Source: a virus
Direction: 5' to 3' (one strand)
Virus record (IMG/VR): IMGVR_UViG_3300019871_000008
Coordinates: 1 to 20,701 of that record
DNA length: 20,701 nt
The translations under genes and the position numbers were made by a program. Shown piece by piece: positions 7,481 through 12,184 of this stretch. Position 1 is the stretch's first letter. Each line of letters starts with the position of its first letter. The notes beneath the pieces were generated by a model. It saw only the letters and a list, made by a program, of their open reading frames with translations. It did no database searches and had not been told where the DNA came from.

Positions 7481-7957
7481 TTACTTGTCGGAATACGATG
7501 TAACAGATATCGATATAGGGCTCTCAGAAGCATCAGAAGGGCCCTTAGAGGTCTTCGCAGTAGGTGCAGAGGGAGTAGGCCTATGTTTGTTCAATAGAAC
7601 TTTTAATACGTCCACTTGCAACCTTCTCCGCTGAAGCTCGGCAGTTAGTTGTAACTTATCTTCAAAGACTGGCATCGGAGCAGATGCTATAGAGTATAGT
7701 TCGTCTGACCAGAGAGCTGAGCGGCTATCGTAAGCCATCTCATAAGCGTTCTTAAAGTCTGTGTGGGAACGTCTCCACCCCAAAATAGTATATGGAAACA
7801 ACTCCAAAGGCTCGCCATCTGAGTTGGTGTGTTTAGATGAGATGATCTCACAGAGTTGAGACAAGGTGTTGCCTTGTTCCATCAAGTCAACTACCAACGC
7901 TCCAATGCGCTTAGAGTATTTAAGTCTAGAGTGCTTCATACCTGGTTTGCCTGCCAT
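7481..7957 (-). CDS. terS: Terminase small subunit
   Basis: The 158-residue product likely recognises phage DNA and regulates the large subunit. After a basic start it has a helix-turn-helix-like region: SKRIGALVVDLMEQGNTLSQ, then LCEIISS, a short insertion, and LFPYTILGWRRSHTDFKNAY followed by EMAYDSRSALWSDELYSIA. This follows the small-terminase pattern of S/R-x-x-C...P-x-x-T-x-x-x-W, then FxxxYxxARexRAexxaDEIxxIA. The tail is basic and S/T/P-rich. I chose the ATG at 7957, after AAGGGG; it starts one base past the preceding stop. An ATG 11 codons further upstream overlaps that gene and has no better site. It is followed by the unusual gap before terL. Confidence 0.75.
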   Translation of the reverse strand: MAGKPGMKHSRLKYSKRIGALVVDLMEQGNTLSQLCEIISSKHTNSDGEPLELFPYTILGWRRSHTDFKNAYEMAYDSRSALWSDELYSIASAPMPVFEDKLQLTAELQRRRLQVDVLKVLLNKHRPTPSAPTAKTSKGPSDASESPISISVTSYSDK

Positions 7958-7958
7958 G

Positions 7959-8240
7959 CTATATACCCCTTCTGTGTCTGTATTCTGCAATTTCTCTATG
8001 GTATGCTTCTACTTTGATGTCTTTTTGAGAGGCTCTTGATAATAGGGCTAAAAAAGCTGCGTTGTCGACGTTTATGTCCAACCCTACAATATCTTGCAGA
8101 GCTTCTTTAAAGGACTCTGCGGACATTCCTGCTTCTAAGAGCCTGGCTGCCAACTCATTGAGCGGTATCGTGTCTTGCAGCAACCTGTCTCTAGGCTTCT
8201 TTGAGAGGAGATATCGGCAGGACTCTTTAGAAAAGCACAT
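7959..8240 (-). CDS. Small hypothetical protein, first gene of the left operon
   Basis: The 93-residue protein is charged and probably helical (ELAARLLEAGMSAESFKEAL, later AAFLALLSRASQKD). I do not recognise it. It is the first gene after the leftward promoter at 8295-8323; its ATG at 8240 has only a weak upstream GGG, and its stop codon lies one base before the TerS start, so the two are likely translated together. Position suggests a packaging or regulatory role, but nothing in the sequence proves it. Confidence 0.65.
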   Translation of the reverse strand: MCFSKESCRYLLSKKPRDRLLQDTIPLNELAARLLEAGMSAESFKEALQDIVGLDINVDNAAFLALLSRASQKDIKVEAYHREIAEYRHRRGI

Positions 8241-8294
8241 ACTCTGACCCTATACAGTTCAAAACAGCGGTTTAGATCCCAAGATCAAGGACAT

Positions 8295-8323
8295 ATTGTA
8301 ACATATTAGTGATATTTTAGCAA
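8295..8323 (-). promoter_or_regulatory. Leftward promoter of the packaging operon
   Basis: On the minus strand TTGCTA (8323-8318), a 17-base spacer and TACAAT (8300-8295), with TGT directly before the -10 giving an extended -10. Transcription would start near 8288, about 48 bases before the first gene. A GGAGC/GCTCC hairpin (8328-8342) abuts the -35. Confidence 0.65.
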
Positions 8324-8422
8324 CCTCGGAGCTTGCGGCTCCTGATTTCTGCTAAATTTCCCTATTAGGATGTCAGGATGATGTTTTATTTCATCAAATC
8401 CCTTCTGAGTTGCAAATAGTTC

Positions 8423-8451
8423 TTGACAGATGAATGAATAAGCTGTAAACT
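8423..8451 (+). promoter_or_regulatory. Rightward promoter 1 of the control region
   Basis: TTGACA (8423-8428), a 17-base spacer and TAAACT (8446-8451). The -35 is perfect and the -10 matches at four of six. Transcription would begin near 8458 and enter the repeat at 8479-8522 about 20 bases later, mirroring the order at the capsid promoter. Confidence 0.6.
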
Positions 8452-8478
8452 CTGCGATGTTCCAGCCAGTTCCTCTAT

Positions 8479-8522
8479 ATCTATACTATATAGTATACTG
8501 TACAGTAACTACATAGTGCTTT
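8479..8522 (+). repeat. Palindrome-rich repeat shared with 1571-1615
   Basis: This block matches the reverse complement of 1571-1615 as described there. This copy contains a perfect 16-base palindrome (TATACTAT/ATAGTATA, 8482-8497) and the palindrome ACTGTACAGT. It lies just downstream of rightward promoter 1, in the same orientation relative to transcription as the capsid-leader copy. It could be an operator for a phage regulator or an RNA element acting on the elongating polymerase. Confidence 0.75.
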
Positions 8523-8659
8523 CTACCTCGAATCCTGTGAGCGGGCCGTACTTCTGTCCCTTCTCTGGCCTCACGGCGCTGCACTACTGCGCAGACTGGT
8601 GCGCCAGGGCAAATTCGGCGCGACCTTCCCTAGTATTTTGGATAAATGGCCCCGTGATG

Positions 8660-8688
8660 TTGACTCCCTATGCAGAATACTGTATAAT
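8660..8688 (+). promoter_or_regulatory. Rightward promoter 2, strongest of the control region
   Basis: TTGACT (8660-8665), a 17-base spacer and a perfect TATAAT (8683-8688). This is the best rightward promoter in the region. Transcription would begin near 8695 and meet an intrinsic terminator about 100 bases later. Confidence 0.75.
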
Positions 8689-8694
8689 TAATAA

Positions 8695-8812
8695 ATTCAG
8701 CAAATCTATAAGCCGCCGCTAGGTGCGCATCTTGCCAAGCCTCTTTAGGCTACGTCTTTTTAGGTCGCCTCTCCTCGACCGCAGGAATAGAATCTTCGGA
8801 TTCTATTTTTGT
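8695..8812 (+). ncRNA. Candidate small RNA or early-operon attenuator
   Basis: A near-consensus promoter and an intrinsic terminator bound a transcript of about 118 nt with no open frame that has a ribosome site. Three successive hairpins are visible: AGCCT/AGGCT (8738-8742, 8747-8751), GGTCG/CGACC (8763-8767, 8776-8780) and the terminator stem (8786-8807). It could be a free small RNA or the attenuated leader of the early operon, released by antitermination. The 5' arm AGCCTCTT can also pair with AAGAGGCT at 8840-8847 downstream, which would fit an attenuation switch. Confidence 0.5.
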
Positions 8813-8815
8813 TTG
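8786..8815 (+). terminator. Intrinsic terminator with TTCG loop
   Basis: A perfect 9-base stem (AATAGAATC, 8786-8794; GATTCTATT, 8799-8807) closes on a TTCG tetraloop and runs into TTTTTGTTTG. The T-run follows on the plus strand only, so the terminator acts on rightward transcription. It is the clearest terminator in the window, placed about 100 bases after rightward promoter 2 and before any early gene. Confidence 0.75.
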
Positions 8816-8828
8816 TATCGCATACTTG

Positions 8829-8848
8829 CAGCCTTTGTTAAGAGGCTG
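8829..8848 (+). repeat. Inverted repeat after the early terminator
   Basis: CAGCCT (8829-8834) and AGGCTG (8843-8848) form a perfect 6-base stem with an 8-base loop. The sequence echoes the AGCCT/AGGCT hairpin in the candidate RNA at 8738-8751, so the two can pair with each other's arms. Confidence 0.45.
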
Positions 8849-8879
8849 AAGACAGCCAGCCCACACATTAGTTAAGAAA

Positions 8880-8899
8880 CTACCTAGATAACTAGGTAG
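8880..8899. repeat. 20-base inverted repeat, operator candidate
   Basis: CTACCTAG (8880-8887) and CTAGGTAG (8892-8899) are perfect arms around ATAA. The size and symmetry suit a dimeric repressor site. It lies between the terminator and rightward promoter 3, about 145 bases upstream of that -35. Confidence 0.5.
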
Positions 8900-9044
8900 A
8901 ACCCTGTGAGATCTACTACGATTCCGTACATTCTCAATAGAATTCCATGCAGAGAAGTTCACTGTACAATTACTTTCTCAACCTCTTTTTTGTTACTGTA
9001 CAGCGGGGTTTGGCGTGTACGCCGCTTTGCGCGGAAAAAACTGC

Positions 9045-9072
9045 TTGACATTTGTTTTGCCAAGAGTAAAGT
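9045..9072 (+). promoter_or_regulatory. Rightward promoter 3, proximal to the early genes
   Basis: TTGACA (9045-9050), a 16-base spacer and TAAAGT (9067-9072). Transcription would start near 9079, about 23 bases before the first early ATG. Two ACTGTACA motifs (8961 and 8995) lie upstream, 34 bases apart, and could bind a regulator. Confidence 0.6.
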
Positions 9073-9101
9073 TTAGTTATCGGTCTAACGAGGAGCGCAA
9101 A

Positions 9102-9398
9102 ATGAGAACTTTAAATACTGAGGAGATCAAGATAACGTTAGTTGAGGCTACCTCAACTGTGATATCCATCGTTAATAGGTCTACAGACAATTCTATGGAC
9201 TTAGTTTTCGTAGGAAGTCGAGCAGTTTTAAGGTTTGCGTTGCAAGATATAGCTAGCGCGGTGGCTAGAAAAGTAATAGGAAGAAATATGTTAGCAGATA
9301 TGCTAGAACAAATTGAAAAAGTAAACGAAGTATACAGAAACATAACTCGCAACATGACAAAAGAAGAGAAGGAAGTATTTAACACTAACATTTCATAG
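9102..9398 (+). CDS. Hypothetical early protein
   Basis: The 98-residue protein starts MRTLNTEEIKITLVEATSTV and is mostly helical, ending in a charged stretch (RNMTKEEKEVFNTN). I do not recognise it. An in-frame ATG at 9015 exists, but it lies upstream of the -10 of rightward promoter 3; the ATG at 9102 follows AGGAG at an ideal distance and is preferred. It is the first gene of the early operon, a position where phages often put host-takeover proteins, but that role is only inferred. Confidence 0.7.
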   Translation: MRTLNTEEIKITLVEATSTVISIVNRSTDNSMDLVFVGSRAVLRFALQDIASAVARKVIGRNMLADMLEQIEKVNEVYRNITRNMTKEEKEVFNTNIS

Positions 9399-9406
9399 GT
9401 GAGGCC

Positions 9407-9535
9407 ATGCTAACGGTATTCACAATATCCTTTATAGCGAGCTTTGTATTACTCACAACCCTAATGTGTCACCTTTTGGTGGCAGACTATGTAGAATATA
9501 TTCCAGAGGAAGAAAGCCATGAAATACATATTTAA
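9407..9535 (+). CDS. Small single-pass membrane protein
   Basis: This 42-residue protein has an N-terminal hydrophobic helix (VFTISFIASFVLLTTLM, then CHLLVA) and an acidic tail (YVEYIPEEESHEI). AGGTG precedes the ATG, and the gene starts nine bases after the previous stop. It overlaps the start of the next gene by 17 bases. Function unknown; likely inner-membrane. Confidence 0.55.
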   Translation: MLTVFTISFIASFVLLTTLMCHLLVADYVEYIPEEESHEIHI

Positions 9536-9620
9536 AGTTTGGGCGGCAGCAATATCAGTTACCGTACTTGAAGCCAGCCTGCTTATTACATTAATAATAG
9601 CACTGTATAAATTAAACTAA
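9519..9620 (+). CDS. Very small membrane protein
   Basis: This 33-residue protein starts MKYIFKVWAAAISVTVLE and is hydrophobic nearly throughout, ending ALYKLN. AGAGGA lies at a good distance inside the preceding gene, with which it overlaps. The overlap and ribosome site support a real gene, but its shortness leaves doubt. Function unknown. Confidence 0.5.
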   Translation: MKYIFKVWAAAISVTVLEASLLITLIIALYKLN

Positions 9621-9631
9621 GGGGATTTGTC

Positions 9632-9751
9632 ATGTGCTATATCACTTTATTCGTCATCCTAACAATAGCCGTAGTGTTAAGATTAAGAATTTTGAAGAAA
9701 AGAAAGAAAAATTTTCATAGAAAATGGGACACATCGTATTTTTTAGAATAA
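9632..9751 (+). CDS. Small membrane protein with basic tail
   Basis: This 39-residue protein has a hydrophobic N-terminus (CYITLFVILTIAVVL) then a strongly basic stretch (RLRILKKRKKNFHRK). AGGGG precedes the ATG. Its last 12 codons lie inside the 85-base block that recurs at 11453-11537, so the second copy carries a relic of this gene's end. Function unknown. Confidence 0.55.
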   Translation: MCYITLFVILTIAVVLRLRILKKRKKNFHRKWDTSYFLE

Positions 9752-9799
9752 CCCAGTTGACAATCCAAATAACAAGAGTATTATTGATACATAGACACA
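9716..9799 (+). repeat. Duplicated promoter block, copy 1
   Basis: About 85 bases match 11453-11537 with three differences. The block contains the end of the small gene above and a complete promoter (TTGACA at 9757-9762, 16 bases, TATTAT at 9779-9784), and stops just before the ribosome site of the next gene. Confidence 0.85.
9757..9784 (+). promoter_or_regulatory. Promoter in duplicated block, copy 1
   Basis: TTGACA (9757-9762), a 16-base spacer and TATTAT (9779-9784, five of six). Transcription would start near 9791, about 30 bases before the ATG at 9823. Its preservation in the second copy supports function. Confidence 0.7.
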
Positions 9800-9822
9800 C
9801 CAAACATCCCAGGAGAGACAAC

Positions 9823-10041
9823 ATGGACAGCAAGAAGAACACAAAAGTAGATATATCGGTTGATCAAAAAAGTTTTGATACTAATTTTAAATTAGCCAAA
9901 GAAGCATACAAAAAACAAATGGCTATAAGAAATCTAGAAAGGAGGCAACCTCCGGCTATAAGAAAGCTAGAAAGGAGACTACCCCCTGACCCGTTCTTTC
10001 TAATGGATCTAAGAACCCATATACTTAATAGTTCTAAGTAG
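9823..10041 (+). CDS. Small basic protein with internal duplication
   Basis: The 72-residue protein begins MDSKKNTKVDISVD, an N-terminus shared base for base (44 bases) with the gene at 15486. The middle repeats AIRNLERRQPP and AIRKLERRLPP in tandem (33-base units at 9922-9954 and 9955-9987), giving a basic, proline-containing hinge. AGGAGA precedes the ATG. Upstream in-frame starts read through the promoter block and are unlikely. Function unknown; the basic repeats could bind nucleic acid, which is only a guess. Confidence 0.6.
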   Translation: MDSKKNTKVDISVDQKSFDTNFKLAKEAYKKQMAIRNLERRQPPAIRKLERRLPPDPFFLMDLRTHILNSSK

Positions 10042-10071
10042 TTCTAAGCCTGTCTCCAAAGGGGAATTGAA

Positions 10072-10191
10072 ATGACTATATTATTAGAAATATCCTTTGC
10101 ACTTGCGTTGTCGCTTGTGGTGATATGGATATCTGATTCTCTGGCGAACGGCTCTACATCGCCGAAGAAGAAACCTGGAGAAAAGAAATGA
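10072..10191 (+). CDS. Small membrane protein with basic C-terminus
   Basis: This 39-residue protein has a hydrophobic helix (ILLEISFALALSLVVIWI) and a hydrophilic basic tail (SPKKKPGEKK). AGGGG precedes the ATG, and the stop overlaps the next start (ATGA). Function unknown. Confidence 0.55.
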   Translation: MTILLEISFALALSLVVIWISDSLANGSTSPKKKPGEKK

Positions 10192-10472
10192 AAAATCTGT
10201 TGAGAATAAACCCTAATGAAGATTTTGTGGTTATATCTAGAGCCACCAAAGACGATGTGTATGAAGCCACGACTTATTGTAACGTTAGAGATTTTCTAGA
10301 TGATGTAGGGGTAATAGACATCTCATACAAAGAAGCAACGGATTGGGCAGCCAGACTTCACTATTGTGAGATTATTCAGTCTAAAAAGCAGTACTATGCC
10401 GTATGCGAGGAAACAAAAAACACTCTGGCCGTGTATAAAGCACTACATGATGCGGATTTTTTAATCGTGTAG
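10188..10472 (+). CDS. Hypothetical protein
   Basis: The 94-residue protein starts MKNLLRINPNEDFVVISRAT. It is soluble, mixed alpha/beta by pattern, with several tyrosines and three cysteines. The start overlaps the preceding stop, and GGAGA lies upstream. I do not recognise the family. Confidence 0.65.
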   Translation: MKNLLRINPNEDFVVISRATKDDVYEATTYCNVRDFLDDVGVIDISYKEATDWAARLHYCEIIQSKKQYYAVCEETKNTLAVYKALHDADFLIV

Positions 10473-10499
10473 AATGATATAATAAATAAGGAGACCGTA

Positions 10500-10715
10500 A
10501 TGAACGTATTCCTAGCATCTTTAGAGAGGTATACAGAAAAAAAGTTGAACGAATTAATTTGTTACATCAAGTACGAGGAAGCAGCTAGATTAGTAAACCG
10601 CGAGATATCAAAGGAGCTTAAATGTAATATAGAGAGGCTATCATACCAAGTGGAGAAATACGAAATAGCAATAGGTATGTTAACGGAATTAGATGCGCGC
10701 AGACCGAGGTTTTAG
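10500..10715 (+). CDS. Hypothetical coiled-coil-like protein
   Basis: The 71-residue protein is charged and helical throughout (YTEKKLNELICYIKYEEAAR, later IERLSYQVEKYEIAIGMLTE). A strong AAGGAG precedes the ATG. Function unknown. Confidence 0.65.
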   Translation: MNVFLASLERYTEKKLNELICYIKYEEAARLVNREISKELKCNIERLSYQVEKYEIAIGMLTELDARRPRF

Positions 10716-10763
10716 AAACAATTGGCCAACAGGGCTGAATAGGCTCTTATCAGGAGAATAGAA

Positions 10764-11306
10764 ATGAAAAAGATTTTAGTTCTATTAGCATCAGTTATTA
10801 GCCTATCAGCATCTGCAAAAATATTCCGACTAGAAGTCCCGGAAGTTTTAGATAAAGCCGAAGAAGTATCAAATCTAGTTCATGTTATCCAAGATGCAGA
10901 CGAAATGGATACTGTTTTATTGGGTATAACCAGCGAAGGAGGTAGCGTTATTCAAGGAATGAGAATTATAGACGCCATTAAAACAACAAAAGCTGCCGTT
11001 AAATGTACTGTAGTGGGAATGGCCGCTAGTATGTCTGCATTGATCGCCACATCCTGCCCTTCGCTAAGAGCGGCACCAGGAGCAATTATATTGTTTCACC
11101 ACATATATACAGTAGACCCAAAAACAGGAAAGAAGAAGTATTCTGAGGATCCGACATTTAAAATGCTGGCAAAATTCACTAACGGTGTTATGAAAAACAT
11201 ATTATCCGAAGAAGATTTCTTAAGAGTCCTTCTTAAAGAAGACGTTGTAATATCTTCAGAACAGTTCTCTTTAGATATGTGTAATAAACTTAAAGTATGT
11301 GGATAA
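10764..11306 (+). CDS. Exported ClpP-like serine protease
   Basis: The 180-residue product looks like a ClpP/crotonase-fold serine protease with an N-terminal signal peptide: MKK, a hydrophobic core (ILVLLASVISLS) and an ASA cleavage motif near residue 18. The mature part shows GITSEGGSV (54-62, oxyanion region as in ClpP), GMAASMSALI with probable nucleophile Ser 89, and IILFHH with His 112 or 113; Asp 160 is a possible third residue. The spacing is close to ClpP (Ser 97, His 122, Asp 171 in E. coli). It would act in the periplasm or at the membrane, away from a cytoplasmic ClpX. AGGAGA precedes the ATG. Substrate unknown. Confidence 0.75.
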   Translation: MKKILVLLASVISLSASAKIFRLEVPEVLDKAEEVSNLVHVIQDADEMDTVLLGITSEGGSVIQGMRIIDAIKTTKAAVKCTVVGMAASMSALIATSCPSLRAAPGAIILFHHIYTVDPKTGKKKYSEDPTFKMLAKFTNGVMKNILSEEDFLRVLLKEDVVISSEQFSLDMCNKLKVCG

Positions 11307-11315
11307 GGAGATAAC

Positions 11316-11444
11316 ATGAGTCAATATAGAAAAACAGAGTATGCCGTTCTATCCTCAGACGGCAGAATGTTTTTAATAACCTCAGATCACAGCTGGGCCA
11401 GATTTATGGCAATAGTAGTAAACGGCGATATAGTTTGCCTATAG
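11316..11444 (+). CDS. Small hypothetical protein
   Basis: The 42-residue protein starts MSQYRKTEYAVLSSDGRMFL and ends VVNGDIVCL. It is soluble, beta-rich by pattern. A strong AAGGAG precedes the ATG, ten bases after the protease stop, so it is likely cotranslated. The stop codon coincides with the start of the second duplicated block. Function unknown. Confidence 0.55.
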   Translation: MSQYRKTEYAVLSSDGRMFLITSDHSWARFMAIVVNGDIVCL

Positions 11445-11452
11445 CCGTAGTG

Positions 11453-11537
11453 CATAGAAAATGGGGCACATCGTATTTTTTAGAATAACCCAGTTGACAA
11501 TGCAAATAACAAGAGTATTATTGATACATAGACGCAC
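11453..11537 (+). repeat. Duplicated promoter block, copy 2
   Basis: This is the second copy of the block at 9716-9799. The 12 bases just before it (ATAGCCGTAGTG, 11441-11452) also occur in the gene at 9632 (9665-9676), where 39 bases separate them from the block. Copy 2 is therefore a longer duplication with an internal 39-base deletion. Confidence 0.85.
11494..11521 (+). promoter_or_regulatory. Promoter in duplicated block, copy 2
   Basis: TTGACA (11494-11499), a 16-base spacer and TATTAT (11516-11521). Transcription would start near 11528, about 30 bases before the ATG at 11559, so the second half of the early region has its own entry point. Confidence 0.7.
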
Positions 11538-11558
11538 AAAAATTTTAGGAGAGATGAA

Positions 11559-11840
11559 ATGAGCAAATCTATTAGCAAAGATCAGCTTGTCAAAAAAGAA
11601 TATGACGAAGGGTATGCCAATGGTTATCGCGATAAGACCTCAGTTACTAGGCGTTTTGGCTTAGGTTTTGACAGCATCTTAGAAGAAGCATTAGGAGAAG
11701 CTTACGACGAAGGGTATGCGCACGGAATATCAGACAGGGAAGTTTCTGAGGGGATAGATAACATAACCTACTCAATCCCCAAGTATTTCCCTTGGGAGTT
11801 ACCGAAAATAGACTATAGACAAGGAGATAACCATGTATAG
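11559..11840 (+). CDS. Hypothetical protein with repeated YDEGYA motif
   Basis: The 93-residue protein contains EYDEGYANGYRDK and AYDEGYAHGISDR, two copies of a Y-D-E-G-Y-A-x-G motif about 35 residues apart. This periodic aromatic/glycine pattern is common in small phage proteins but I cannot name a function. AGGAGA precedes the ATG, and the next gene starts inside its end. A related YDKGFAEG motif occurs in the gene at 16603. Confidence 0.65.
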   Translation: MSKSISKDQLVKKEYDEGYANGYRDKTSVTRRFGLGFDSILEEALGEAYDEGYAHGISDREVSEGIDNITYSIPKYFPWELPKIDYRQGDNHV

Positions 11841-12099
11841 CCCAAAATCAAGGCTTCAATCGGAAATAATTAGAATTAAAACAACAATAGATGTGGAGAT
11901 CGAAAAATACGGCTCGCTCTTAGCGGGAGCGGATTATCTCTTTAGCCGCACAGATGTTCTTTCTAAAACGGATGAATTGATTCTTTCTGATATGATGTTG
12001 GTTCTGTCTAATTTTGAGCATCAAACCAAATTGGCTCTTGACAATCTTAAAGAATTGAAACTGTGTAAAAAAGAGATTAACGAAACAACTGGAGCCTAA
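11833..12099 (+). CDS. Hypothetical helical protein
   Basis: The 88-residue protein is helical with regularly spaced leucines (LALDNLKELKLCKKE at the C-terminus). It starts inside the previous gene after GGAGA, so the two are coupled. Function unknown. Confidence 0.65.
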   Translation: MYSPKSRLQSEIIRIKTTIDVEIEKYGSLLAGADYLFSRTDVLSKTDELILSDMMLVLSNFEHQTKLALDNLKELKLCKKEINETTGA

Positions 12100-12184
12100 A
12101 GTGGCCGTAAAGATACAAAACAGTTTTACTTTAGCAATAAAACGCAGTACAGTTGGTTTGTACTTAATAACACAGGAGAACAAG

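Larger units (their letters stand above)
8241..9101. promoter_or_regulatory. Divergent control region between late and early arms
   Basis: This 861-base stretch separates the leftward packaging operon from the rightward early genes. It has no convincing protein gene, but is dense with regulatory structure: a leftward promoter (8295-8323), three rightward promoters (8423-8451, 8660-8688, 9045-9072), a GC-rich segment (about 8530-8640) with GGCGC/GCGCC arms at 8575-8579 and 8601-8605, the 44-base repeat at 8479-8522, a terminator at 8786-8810, an inverted repeat at 8880-8899, and three ACTGTACA copies (8497, 8961, 8995). It probably sets the early/late decision or timing. Confidence 0.65.

Noticed and set aside
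8524-8650. Possible tRNA in the GC-rich patch
   Set aside because: CCTCGAATCC resembles a T-loop, but no matching acceptor, anticodon or D arms could be built on either strand.
8516-8722. Rightward 68-codon cysteine-containing frame with GTG start
   Set aside because: No ribosome site; overlaps the shared repeat and the strong promoter at 8660-8688.
8750-8962. Leftward 70-codon frame with GTG start
   Set aside because: It crosses the rightward terminator and inverted repeats, has no good ribosome site, and the protein is compositionally unremarkable.
10475-10483. Extended -10 TGATATAAT before the gene at 10500
   Set aside because: No -35, and the start site would fall inside the ribosome binding site.
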